From positions 248,001-312,000 of the forward strand of contig MU859063.1 of the NCBI GenBank assembly GCA_033297205.1: a stretch of 64,000 nucleotides of DNA, written 5' to 3'. Below the pieces are notes generated by a model. The model ran no database searches, had not been told where the DNA came from, and saw nothing but the letters and a program-made list of their open reading frames with translations. Origin of the DNA: Pseudoneurospora amorphoporcata (taxonomy: Eukaryota; Ascomycota; Sordariomycetes; Sordariales; Sordariaceae). This document shows positions 53,657 to 64,000 of the stretch, piece by piece (the first letter of the stretch is position 1; each line of letters begins with the position of its first letter). A program made the translations under genes and the position numbers.

Positions 53657-54410
53657 AGCAATCACCAATGTCTGGGCAGAGCGTTGATATACGGAAGGCT
53701 GTCCATCTTGAGGAATTTCGAGTTGGACGATAAATATCGGGCTTGTTTTCGTCCTTAATGATGTTTCACGTTTCTAGTTTTTGGCCTCATGTGTTTGTAC
53801 CGCGCGAAATTCAGTAGTTCTTTTGCGCGGTGATAGTTGGATTTTGAGTTGATGTGGGATACCCGCCTCGTGCGAGCTGCATCGCGGTTATCATACAGCG
53901 GACAAGCTGGTTGTTTGATGATAAAATGGAGTATATGTGGCTTTTAATTCAGTGGGTTCAAGCCCATGCGTGTTAATTGTTCAAGATGATCGCGTTCCGT
54001 GATGAATTGGTGAAGTGATTGAGTAGAGATGTTTGTGATGCGGGGACAAAGAGATGACGTTGAACAGTGTATGCAGCAATGCAGCTTACGTGGCTAGGCA
54101 GGCTTGTGTGGGTCGCTTATTGTGATTGATTATCGTACAAAGCGAACGGAAGCGATGTGGGAAACACTTCACAAATTGCATGCAAGTCTCCAAATAACAA
54201 CTGCCATTCTATCCACTATCAACCACTCATGTCCTCATTAAATTGAGATGGACCATCAATTTCTGGGCTTCTTCGTTCGTTGTCTGTCCGAAAAAGAGCT
54301 TATCCGCACTGCACCATAATCATCGTCCTTTACCTCGATCTACCCACCCTTCTTTTCCGAGACACACATCCACACATCCATCGTCAACCAAAAATCCCAT
54401 ACATTCAAAC
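53657..54410. other. Intergenic, no gene seen
   Basis: AT-richer sequence without open frames of note. It contains the promoter and leader of the methyltransferase gene. Confidence 0.4.
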
Positions 54411-56287
54411 ATGCCAAAGATGTTGCCCCGACGACTACCACCTGGCCTTCGCCTCCGTTCAAGACCACTAACATCCACCCTCCCACCCACAATCAACACC
54501 ACGAGGACCTCCCAATTTCTCACCACTGACCCCACAACCCCCCAGACCCTCCAAACCCGCCTCTCCTCCTCCTCCTCCTCCTCCTCCTCCCGCTGGAAAG
54601 CCCGCCAATCCTCCGACCCCTACGCCCGCTCCGCGCGCACGGCGCATCTTAAATCGCGCGCCGCCTTCAAGCTCCTCGAGATCAACAAAAAATACCGCCT
54701 CTTCCGACGCGCCTCGGGCCAAATCGTCGTCGACCTCGGTTTCGCTCCGGGATCCTGGTCGCAAGTTGCTCTAGACCTGACTAAGCCCGATGGAAAAGTG
54801 GTCGGGATCGATATCATCCCCGCCCAGCCGCCGAGGGGTGTGAGTGCCATTCAGGGGAATTTTTTGTCGGAGGGGGTAAGGGGGATAGTAAAGGGGTGGT
54901 TGAGGGAGGAGGAAGGACGGGCGAGGAGGGAGCAATTGAGGGAGATGGCGAGGAAGGAGGCGCAGAGAGAAGCCGAGATTGCTAGGTTGGAGAAGGAGAA
55001 GTTGGAGGCGGAGGAGAGGGAGGCTAGGGAGAGGGAGGCGGAGGAGAGGAGGGAGTGGGGGTTGGAGACTAAGACTGAGACTGGGAGGGAGGTGGAAGAC
55101 AGGGGCGAGGTTGTGAATGAAGGAGAAGGGAAGCTGAAGAAGAAGGATTCCGAGATGGTGGAGGACATTGCTGAGGAGATGGATAAGTTGGAGATGACAG
55201 ACAGGTGGCAAGAGGAGCTATCGGACCGGCAGCGACATAGGGAGCCAAACACTTGGGAAGAGGAGGTGCTGCGGCGGCGACAGGAAAGACAGGAACGGCA
55301 AGAACGAGAGGGGGCGGAAAAGCTAGTGGTGTTTGCTGACCGACCGAGTTATATCGAGCTGGAACGGATGGCTGTCCGAGAGGCACAGGTCATGCAGCAG
55401 CCCGAAGTTATGGAACAGGAACAGGATCAAGACTCCGAGAATAAAGCGACGACAACAACGGACGCTGACGCGGAAAGAAAGTCCGATAGCGAAGAGCGTT
55501 TTGAGGAACTCGAAGAAGAAGAAGAAGAACAACAACAACCACCACCAAAGAAGAAGCAGAACGAGCAAATGCGGTTGGTTGATGTGCGTCTTCTAACCTC
55601 CCCCTTTTCCCCCGTTCCCTGTCCACCAGCCATTCACTCGCTTGCTCTTTACCCGCAACTGGGAAAACGCACACCGAACTAACTCCTAAATGCTTACTTT
55701 ACCGTTAACAAAAAAAAAACAAAAAAAAAACAGGTAGTGCTAAGCGACATGTCAGAACCCTGGCCCCAAACCTCCGGCTTCTCCCTCAAGACTATGAGTA
55801 ACCCGTATAGCAGGATGATGAACACGAGCGGGATTTCCTTCAAGGACCACGCCGGTAGCATGGTACGTTGTCTCCGGCTTTATGTTTATTTCACATTAAT
55901 CCTCGCCCATAAACTAATTCCTTACCTCAACCTCCTTCCTCCCCAAAAACAGGACCTCTGCTACGCCGCACTCTCATTCGCAAACGACACGCTCAAACCC
56001 GGTGGACACTTCGTCTGCAAGTTCTACCAAGGGTCCGAGGACAAGGAGCTGGAGGCTATGCTTAAGAAGTTGTTCACCAAGGTGTATAGGGACAAGCCGG
56101 ATAGTTCTAGGAGTGTAAGTCTTCCTTTCGTCTCTCCTCCGTTTTCCGCCGTTGCCCATTGTTTGGACAGGACAGGAATAGCTTGGTTAACTGACGAGGT
56201 GTGATGTGTGAGTAGGAATCGAAGGAGGCGTATTTCGTTGCGCTGAATAGGAGGGGGGATGTTATTTTGGAGGATATTCCTCTTTGA
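54411..56287 (+). CDS. MRM2: MRM2-type mitochondrial 2'-O-ribose rRNA methyltransferase (FtsJ/RlmE family)
   Basis: Exons 54411-55583, 55734-55862, 55953-56114 and 56216-56287 give 511 residues. The yeast homologue methylates a uridine in the peptidyl-transferase centre of mitochondrial 21S rRNA. The Arg/Ser/Thr-rich N-terminus fits a mitochondrial presequence, so the start at 54411 is preferred over an in-frame ATG at 54243. SRAAFKLLEI carries the first lysine of the K-D-K-E tetrad. The SAM-binding VDLGFAPGSWSQVA follows near residue 107. The catalytic aspartate is in VVLSDMSEPWPQ (exon 2), the second lysine in GGHFVCKFYQG (exon 3) and the glutamate in SKEAYFVAL (exon 4). Between the SAM half and the catalytic half is an insert of about 220-240 Glu/Arg/Lys-rich residues, where bacterial RlmE has about 20. 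All four catalytic residues remain. Confidence 0.93.
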
Positions 56288-56342
56288 TGCTACTGGGTTC
56301 ATAAAAAGCACTTGTATGAGTAAACCGGCGTTATTAGGGCAT

Positions 56343-56556
56343 ACTCGTCAGGCCTACAAAATCGGGGGGGGGGGGGGGGGGGGGGGGGGGGGTGGGGGGT
56401 GGGGGGCGGGGGGTTTTTGGGGGGGGTGGTGAAATTAATGGGGGGTAAAAAATTTTTTTTTGGGCAATACGCTTCGGGCCACCAAATGGGGGGGCTCCCT
56501 GGGGGGAGAGGGGGTTTCCCGCTAGTCAGCCGCCGATTTTGTAGGCCTGACGAGTA
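56343..56556. mobile_element. 214-bp inverted-repeat element enclosing a G-rich core
   Basis: Perfect 24-bp terminal inverted repeats, starting TACTCGTCAGGCCTACAAAA, lie at 56343-56366 and 56533-56556. The core holds G28 (56365-56392) followed by several more runs of G6-G8 and T9. It starts 56 bases after the MRM2 stop. It may be a small TIR element or hairpin. The core looks unnatural for this genome, so part of it may be a sequencing or assembly artefact at a hairpin. Confidence 0.5.
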
Positions 56557-56960
56557 CATATCAGGGGATAAAAACCTTTTGTTTGCCCGCTTAGAACATT
56601 GTACACCAGATAAGGTACCCATAAAAAGAGCTTTCCTGTATCGACAAAAGCGAGAGGTTATGGCAGACACATCAGAGCTACCCAAGCACATCATCATTCA
56701 CATCGGTCACAATCACAGATATCAAATGGTTCTGGTAAAGACGTGGTGGTCATCAATTTCCTTGTCATAAATGGAAGAAAGTTGCCCTATCATGATTGCA
56801 CGCCAGCCGCAGCCCGGAGTATTGCCCCATGCAAACCCAAATACGCAAAGCAAAAACAGCCAAGCATAGCCATTCTTGACAACAGCGGTATAAGAGAGAG
56901 CAGCAAAAGATTCCCCACGCCTTGTACCAGAGGATGTCGCCAGGGGTATCTTTGCTCCGT

Positions 56961-58031
56961 TTAGACCTTGAAACCCTTGGATCTTCTGCGACCACGAGCA
57001 CGCTCGAACTTGCGGCCCTTGGAAGCGACGTAGGGCTTCTGTAATAGGTGTCAGTAATCTGTTTCCTTCCCAGGAGGGTCTGACAATGCGATGACGCACC
57101 TTGTTCTTGTGGGGACCGAAGCCGAAGTGCTTGAAGGCCTCGCGAGCGTTCTTGGGACCCCGGAGAAGGAGGGTGTTGGCACCGGTGGGCTTCTCAAGGG
57201 CGAGCTGGTCGAGGGTGATGGCCTGGCCACCGGCAGCCTCGATGCGAGCACGGGCAGTGGCGGTGAAGCGGAGGGCAGCAACCGAGACCTTGGGGACGGT
57301 CAGGAGACGGTTGTCATCGGTGACGGTACCGACAACAACGACGGTCTTCTTCTCGTTGCCGTTCTTGAGGTTGGAGGCAATGCGAGAGAGAGAGATGGGG
57401 GGGCGGTTGATGCGGGACATGAACAACCGGCGGAGCACGACCTTGTTGAAGGCAGAGTCAGTGCGGCCTGGGAGGTCGGGTTAGTATCATATCGACTCTC
57501 ACAAGAGGGAGGGCCTGGGGGTGTTAAAAACTTACGGGCAAGGAAGCGATAGAGCTTGACCAGGAGCTTCAAGTAGACATTGTCGCTCTTGGGGGCCTTG
57601 CGGTGAGTGGACCGCTCGTGGTGCTTGCGGAGATCGATACCTATTCGTCGCAAATAGACTCCCAGTCAGCCTTCAATGGTTCAGGTATGCTCAGACTGGC
57701 GTGCCATTGCTCGACCAAGTGCGCGGAGTACGTCCGTTGTTGGTGTTTTTGGCGCCTCGAGGCCTATCCGCACCAGATCGCCACGTCCTCTTCATTCTCA
57801 GAGAGAGGGCGCGCGATCCGGTTGAATGCGGTATGCCTTCTATCGAGCGCACCAACAGGACCATCTCCAGCGACACCGGGAACGCAGGTGAAAATTGCCA
57901 TGGTCGCAGATCGAAGAAGTTTCTCGGTTTTTCACAACGTTGAAAATCTCGTCCACTCGCACACAAAGGCTTCAAAGGAGGCCATTTCGGTGGCAGTTGT
58001 GATGGTGTTTTGTTGTTTTTTACGTACCCAT
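56961..58031 (-). CDS. RPL18: 60S ribosomal protein eL18
   Basis: Minus-strand exons 58031-58028, 57640-57536, 57467-57100 and 57038-56961 give 184 residues, the usual eL18 length. The first coding exon is only ATGG, followed by a 387-nt intron. Signature segments are GIDLRKHHERSTHRKAPKS, FLARRTDSAFNKVVLRRLF, MSRINRPPISLSRIA, VGTVTDDNRLLTVPKV, GPKNAREAFKHFG and the basic tail KGRKFERARGRRRSKGFKV. Codon use is strongly biased, as expected for a ribosomal protein. Long first introns with tiny first exons are common in fungal ribosomal protein genes. I searched that intron for snoRNA C and D boxes and saw none. Confidence 0.97.
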
Positions 58032-59319
58032 CTTGGCGGCTGACTCTCGATTGTCGACTGAAATCGCGGGTTGTCAAATCCAGAAATCAAGAGGTGCTGC
58101 AAAATTCAGAGAAGTTTTTGGTGTCCAACCGCTGGCGGATTTGTGCGGGCGGTCACAAATGGCAGAAATTGGGGTTGTGGGCCCAGAGGCGCCAGCTGGT
58201 GGAGGACTGGTCTGCCGCGTGCAGCTTTAACATGGCTCGTGCGCCCAGTCCGGCCCCACCCGTCACCTCCCCTGTCACTTTTTGTTTGTTTTCCCCTTTT
58301 GCGGGACGTTCCGTCATTGTCGTCCTCTCCGTCTGTCCCGACAAAGTGCCGCTATCACCATGTCTTTAGCCGTGAAAATGTATCTTTTTTGCCAAGGCCG
58401 TTTTTAACCAATCGGTTGGCGTTATTTTTATCCACTGGTACTTCTTGGCCACGCAGACACCTGGGCTTGGTTGGTTTTTGCGCGCGTTTGGCGAATCTTT
58501 GGAAGGCCACCAAGTACACTACTGCAGGTAGAGGGTAGCACTGCCAAGAAATGATACAATTTCACGGCTAAGGGGATTCGCATATCCAGTCATCCAGGAA
58601 CTTCAGGAAAAGTCACAACAGCTCTTGGGAAGACATGCGGTAGTATTTCTATCTATTTGTGCTTCATGTAGCACCTATGCTCTTATGCGTTTTCTCTATC
58701 GCCAACCTTTCCATGTTCTCGCAAGGCGCCTTGTTCTGGCTATTTAACTCCTTCCCTTCTTTAATGTATCTCCAGCTAGGTATGGCACTTGCCTACGAAC
58801 TTTCGCTGTGCTTTCGGAACCCCAATTGCTGTTAACCGAGAAGCAAAAATGACCACCATGCAATAAAAACAAGCTCCGATGCAAGCGAAATCAGAAAAAC
58901 ACTACAATGCGGTTCCAATCCTTGTCTTTGTTATTTTCATATTAGACTGCTCTTGATAGACACCATGGCCTTGCCCGGCTGAACCTGTGTCGGCTTGTTC
59001 AAATATGAGCCCGCCGTCATCACTTGACTCGAGTTCCTTCAATGCCATCCCCCCCTCACCCCTTGAACTTACATGTTGGCAGTGCAATGATTTCCATAAG
59101 CAGCGCTGGTCGATTAAAAGGTAGTAGAGGTTGGTAAAACAGACTATCACCGGGTATGTGCGAAAAGGAAGGCAGAAAAGTCGATATGCGATGAACGTAG
59201 GGCTCTATAAGTTGCCCCTCTATTGTTGACTTCTAACGTCTTTTGTTCATTCCGCAGCTGGCGCTTGGTGGCTGAAGAGCTTCGTCGGACTTTTCGGTTT
59301 GAATTCGAGCTCATGGCGA
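58032..59319. other. Intergenic between eL18 and the carrier gene
   Basis: Holds the eL18 promoter and the 3' region of the carrier gene. No gene is supported. Confidence 0.45.
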
Positions 59320-60389
59320 TTATTGCAAGAGCTTGGTCTCCTCGGGCTTCAGGGCCACAAAGAAATCACGGCACACCTCGTAACTCAGCCAGCTCGAGGC
59401 CATGCTGGGAGCGACCTTGAGCAAGTTGGGTACTATCCCCTTGTACAAGCCGCGCATGCCTTCCTGTGTGACGATGACGCGCACGGCGTCGAAGATGCCC
59501 TTGTACTGGTATCCCATACCAGACATAGTGTTGATCTGGAAGCGACGGCGCAACACATCACTATGCTTTGTCAGTACGGCGGCATAGTCACTCGGCAAAG
59601 AGTCTTGGTATGAACTTACAAGGGGTAAGTGCAGGTCTGAGCAACCGCTCCGGAGATCGCACCGGCAAGCAATTTCCTGACGGCACTCGGGTTTTGCTCA
59701 CCATCCAAAGTAAGGTATTGGCGCACATGCTCGTATACCATAAAGTTCAGGCCGACCTATTGCCCCCAGTCAGCAAATACGGATAGTCTTGACACATGCC
59801 AAGTTTGACTTACGTAAGGAGCAACACCGGCGACAGTGGGAACGATTCCTCGATAGAGCGCCGGGACTCCGCCCTCAGTCCTGTACATTTTGACCATTGT
59901 CTCCCACATGCCGGGCATTTTCCGGGGCCTTTCACCGAGCTCCGCAAAGGAAGCAGTCTGGATAGACAATCTTGTCCTGACGATATCGAGGGGGTAGGTG
60001 AAGGTAACGGATGTGATACCGGCAAGACCACCGCAAGTCAACCTCAACAGAGGGGTGAGAGAGTCGCCGGGATGCCTCTCAAAGATGTTCCTCTTGTAAA
60101 AGTTGTAGCTGCCGAACTGCACCGCCGAGTATGGCACGATACGGATGCAATTGGTTCCGTTACCAGCCATGAAGCCCCTCCAGCCCTCCTCCCTCCACAT
60201 CTTGGCCAACGCCTTGCCCACACTAAGCTTGTACGCTTCGCGACCGTTGCTTTGGACCTGGTAGAGGATTTTTAGGCGCTCGAGGGGCGAGACTACCGTT
60301 CGGGATACGGCACCGGCAACACCGCCGGCGCAAAATGCAGCCACGGTAGGCTGAGAGATTGCGGATCGGAATTGGTCGACGGCGCTCAT
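59320..60389 (-). CDS. Mitochondrial carrier, APS/PAPS-type (yeast YPR011C homologue)
   Basis: Minus-strand exons 60389-59814, 59756-59620 and 59560-59320 give 317 residues, the normal length of a six-helix mitochondrial carrier. Three repeats carry the PX(D/E)XX(K/R) signature: SPLERLKIL, YPLDIVRTRLSIQTA and, across the last intron, YPFDVLRRRFQINTMSG. FCAGGVAGAVSRTVVSPLERLKIL and NCIRIVPYSAVQFGSY match the yeast YPR011C protein closely. That protein exchanges adenosine 5'-phosphosulfate and PAPS across the inner membrane. SLC25A42/Leu5-type coenzyme A carriers are the main alternative, but RLSIQTA and the third repeat favour YPR011C. Substrate is inferred, and the family fold is certain. Confidence 0.92.
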
Positions 60390-62381
60390 TTTCTCGACGG
60401 TTGGTATAGGTAGAGGCGAGGGGGCGCCGCTAGCGCTTGGCGTCTGGGGGAAAATAAAGTCAGCAAGAGGTCAAAAGGCAGTAACGTACAAGCAGGCGTC
60501 CACGTTTCGGCGGTTTCGGCTTGTAACGGGAAACGGAAGTCGAAGCGCACTAAGCCGCGGCGCAAAGGTTATTGACCATGCGGCGTGCCATACAGATCGC
60601 CGAGAAGGGGTGAACATACCGCGGACATTCTGAAGACTTGGTGAGAGGGGTTACCTCTTGGACTCGGGCTGGTAAGAAGGTATCGCGAAGTTCGATATGT
60701 CGCTGCTCAGGGGCGCAGGGCGCATGCGCAAGGTGGATGTGTCCTTTGGAAGGTCGCAGATATGGCGCCAAGAACAATGACGCAGGGTTTGTTGACTCGC
60801 GTGTGATATAGCTGGAGGTGCAGCTACCGTCGGTCAAGGGTGTTCTCGTTGCAGAAATAACTGCTACTATACCACTCGATGGAAAGGTGAAGTCGTCTGG
60901 TGAGAGGTTCTCGTCGTGGTGATGGGAGAGCGAAAGATTGCAGGACGGAAGTTTTGCTCGGCTTTTGCTGGACGTGACTTGGGGGGTGGTTGAGCGTTGT
61001 TCTCGGTAAAGCCAATCTAGGGGCTCCCGTGGCACCGGGGATTACGGTATCTTATTTGAAGGCTAGTGGACAGTGTAAAGGTACTGAAAGAGATGCGTGT
61101 TAAGTGTTCTTCGTTGCACGTAGCGCAAAAAGGGATATACGGCAGAGGCGCAACCTAACCAAGTTGCGTGTAACACAACAAGAAGAAGAAGACACAGGCA
61201 GGCAGGCAAAGAGGAAGGGAAGCTCAGAAGGGAAAGGGTATATAAAGGAGAGTCGGGAAGTTGTCAGCAAGAAAAACGATCAGTCGGGTTCCGGGGCCCA
61301 GAGGCAGTGAAGAGATGCGGAGCTTTTTGGACAGCTCCTTCTGGAAGAAAGTGAATGGATGAAATCCAGGGCGGGACCGAGTGAACGGCTTCCAGGTTGT
61401 GTGGGGTTGCCAGGTTATCCCGAGTGACGAAAATTCCCAGCAATGCAACTGGAAAGCCATTGGAGGTTCGCAGCCGACAGCCACGAGATACCTGCCAAGC
61501 CCTGACAGCAACGTGAAGCACACCATTCAGTCATACCTATTCCTTCCCGTCCCGTTCCAGCAGTGAATGGCCCTCTCATGCCTGAGCTGTCTGTCATCTT
61601 GTCTTGCTGCCAATATCTTGAGCGTGGGTTTGAAGTTCTCGAACCTCAATGCCTTGTTCGTCTTGTGATTTGCTGGCGCTTTGTTTGGTTCGATCACAGG
61701 TTTCTGTCACCCCTTTCCAGTTTCCACAAACACCAAATGAAATAACCTTGAACCCATCCAAACAGATCCAGCCGATCTCGCAAAACCCCTTGGCTTGACC
61801 GTTTTTGATGGTCACCTGACCGTTCGCCGTGCCTAGTGCTACGACCAAGGAGACAACTACGCTAAAATAGGACGGAATCGAGGATCACCCGTTCGGTTAT
61901 GTCTCCTAGCCCTACGTCTGCTACGCTAACCTAACCTACCACTGCTGCTTACCTACCCTTGACAACCCTCATCTTGACGACCAAGTGGGAGACCGAAGCA
62001 GATGCTGACAACAACGCCTCACTCGCTTCACACTCCCAACACTTCAACGATACGGTATCTAGCAGGGCTATAAGCGAGCAGCAGCAGCAGCAGCGGTAGG
62101 AGTTTGTAGCTAAACAACCCAAGCACGACATACAACTCACGCACCTACCGGAGAGCTCATGTGATGTAACCGCAATGTAGATCAGACATAAGAGGTGTAG
62201 GGAAGACGGCATGGCCGTTCAGCTGGCCTACCTTGCATGGTACCTTTTGAACTTCGATTGGGCGTGAGGGTTTTGGCTATGAACGTTGAGGGTATCAAGT
62301 ACCTCGCGCAACAGGCTGAGACTGTGTTGTTGTGCTCATGAAAGTGAGGAGATTAAGACTAAGTTCACAATCAACTCGGCC

Positions 62382-62443
<62 letters not shown>

Positions 62444-63673
62444 GAGAACACACACTGGCCGGTACAATTCCCAGTACCTTACCTACTTCTGAGCTTACAT
62501 AGGAACCAGGATCACGAACTGCATATGCCAATATTCCCCATTCGCCAGCCAGCCAATCTCTTTCGCAGCGCTTCCACTCGGCTTCCACCGGAGATGCAAG
62601 ATATCACGATCCAGATCCAGATCGGGAATCTTTCAACTCATGCCATAATATTTACAGGATACCAACTACAGCTTCATTCAACATCCTTTGACCCGAACCG
62701 TTCTTTCAGCAAGTTGGGATGTCATGATGTCTCCTAAGTCGGCTTAGTTTTGGATTTTAGAAGCGCCAGTTAAGCAAGCCAATAGACATATAACGGGCAA
62801 GTGTCACGACTCGCGTTGGATCATCCTTTAAGCTGTTGATGAGTGAACCAGTTGACTCTAAATACAAAAGAACACCTAGTATCACAACGGCCACCGGGGC
62901 AAAAGAGTCCGAGTACTGTACATCCCCAACTGGAAAAGGACAAAAAGCAAAACCTAATCACCTGTCTGTCATACAGTTCGCTCATCCGCCTCTTCACATA
63001 AGTCTGCCCGTGGAACCTGATTCACCTCAGTAGCCCCTACCATTTACTACCTAAACAGCTGCTCGAGCTACTTTTCTGTTAGAGAGATAAAAAAAAAAAA
63101 AACCCGGAGAGAACAAGTAAGGAAATAAAAACAACCAGGCCGCCGGTCATTTAACACCAAAGCCCCTTTCTGCCCACCCCTTGAGGGATCACCCGATATC
63201 TTTGTTTTGTGTTCCCTGCTTTCAGAACTTGCCAAGACGTCAAGTAAAAGCCCCGGAATTCATGACCTTTTACATCGGCATACAGCGGTCGTTCGTTTCG
63301 TCTTTTTGAAAGATCATTGGATCATAGATCCATACCAGCAGTGTGCCATCGTATAAGAGGGTCGTCTTCCGGATTTATAGAACCCGAACGGTCGAAATGG
63401 CGAGTGTGGTTTGAAGTAGGACCCGATCGACCGCTTCGTCTCGATTCTAGAGTTGAAAAAGCGGGCAGAAGGCGTCATATAACCAGCACGCCAAATGCAG
63501 CTGCCCAGGAAAGAGGGCCCGACATCAGCATGCCCACCATACACAGAAACAAAGGAGATCACGAAACCACGGTAACAGTTGGCGTTTCTTACAACATGCC
63601 AACACAGCAGGCGGGGCGTGAGTGAATGGTCCCAAAACCGGAGGGACCCCGCGCCATGAGTGGGGTGATGCGT
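60390..63673. other. Gene-poor region with microsatellites
   Basis: About 3.3 kb. A minus-strand frame at 60550-61035 (161 codons) has no motif and is not called. (CAG)6-like repeats lie near 62082 and a (GAT)20 tract at 62382-62441. No RNA gene was found. Confidence 0.4.
62382..62441. repeat. (GAT)20 microsatellite
   Basis: Twenty uninterrupted GAT units. The surrounding frame is open on the plus strand only because of the repeat, so I do not treat it as coding. Confidence 0.95.
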
Positions 63674-64000
63674 TTACTCGGCAACGTCGAGGTCATCGTG
63701 GGCAGGCCTCTCGGGACTGTCGATGGCTGCAGAGGGATAGGTCGTCAGATCATGGTCGTGCACGGGGGGGTTGTTCGCTCAAAGGGTGTACGTACCCTTC
63801 CTGTCGTCACCGTTGGTGCCGTTCTCGCGACGATCACGGTCCTCGCGGTCGCGGTCGTCCTTGACATCCCGCTCACGCTCACTAGAAAAACGTCAGCATC
63901 AGGCACAAACCTGGTTGCAAAAGGTCATGGGCCACCTACCGCTCAGGGCTGCGAGAGCGGTCACGAGTATCGCGGCGATCACGCTCGTAATCACGGTCGC
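63674..64000 (-). CDS. 3' end of an RD/RS-rich protein, possibly U1-70K (partial)
   Basis: The gene runs off the right edge. Minus-strand exons 64000-63940, 63881-63796 and 63726-63674 join in phase through introns of 58 and 69 nt. The visible protein reads DRDYERDRRDTRDRSRSPERERER..., then DVKDDRDREDRDRRENGTNG, DDRKAIDSPERP and AHDDLDVAE before the stop. Alternating Arg-Asp/Arg-Glu dipeptides with one RSRSPE motif are typical of the C-terminal tail of U1 snRNP 70K and of some other splicing proteins. The RNA-recognition motif that would settle it lies outside the window. Confidence 0.6.

Noticed and set aside
62286..62492. Open frames over the GAT repeat (poly-Asp or poly-Ile)
   Set aside because: The frames are created by the microsatellite alone, with no coding sequence on either side.

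Overview
The window is nuclear DNA of a filamentous ascomycete, most likely a member of the Sordariaceae (Neurospora/Sordaria group). Four things point there: genes are split by short GT-AG introns (about 44-160 nt) with CTAAC/CTGAC branch sites; a fungal-type phytochrome hybrid kinase and a HET-domain gene are present; the core proteins resemble Neurospora-type versions; and there are two dispersed, non-identical 5S rRNA genes, each with its own TATA box 29 nt upstream, which is the Neurospora-type arrangement. There is no operon structure. Gene calls come from reading both strands, joining exons by phase and recognising conserved family motifs.

Layout, left to right. 0.8-2.2 kb: a ketopantoate reductase-family gene (+). 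3.6 kb: a 5S rRNA gene (+). 4-8 kb: gene-poor DNA with a CRE-motif cluster and a long pyrimidine-rich leader. 8.3-13.2 kb: a phytochrome histidine kinase with a C-terminal receiver (+). 14.2 kb: an intron-containing tRNA-His (+). 14.9-17.1 kb: a HET-domain allorecognition-type gene (+). 17.9 kb: a second 5S gene (-), of a different isotype. 18.4-20.4 kb: CCT5 (-), followed divergently by HBS1 at 21.4-24.0 kb (+). 26.1-28.5 kb: the ER chaperone BiP/Kar2 (+). 28.8-36.4 kb: a run of lineage-specific, low-complexity orphan genes, all on the minus strand. 37.8-39.3 kb: an HMCES/SRAP-domain protein (-). 39.9-44.5 kb: the largest subunit of RNA polymerase III (-). 46.0-49.5 kb: a DDHD-domain phospholipase (+). 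49.5-51.4 kb: a repeat-rich island with a TIR hairpin element, homopolymers and decayed tandem repeats. 51.5-53.7 kb: a cysteine-rich orphan gene (+). 54.4-56.3 kb: a mitochondrial MRM2-type rRNA methyltransferase (+). 56.3 kb: a second TIR hairpin enclosing a G-rich tract. 57.0-58.0 kb: ribosomal protein eL18 (-). 59.3-60.4 kb: a mitochondrial APS/PAPS-type carrier (-). 60.4-63.6 kb: gene-poor DNA with a (GAT)20 tract. 63.7-64.0 kb: the 3' end of an RD/RS-rich protein, possibly U1-70K (-).

The conserved genes are mostly growth machinery: chaperones (CCT5, BiP), translation and ribosome rescue (eL18, HBS1, 5S rRNA, tRNA-His, MRM2) and Pol III itself, which transcribes the 5S and tRNA genes found here. 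This looks like ordinary eukaryotic gene order, not a functional cluster. I found no clearly new multi-gene system. The most unusual observations are the two 5S isotypes with a covarying helix, the two long hairpin elements, the very large insertion inside the MRM2 methyltransferase fold, the PIP-box-like tail on the HMCES protein, and several repeat-bearing orphan genes.
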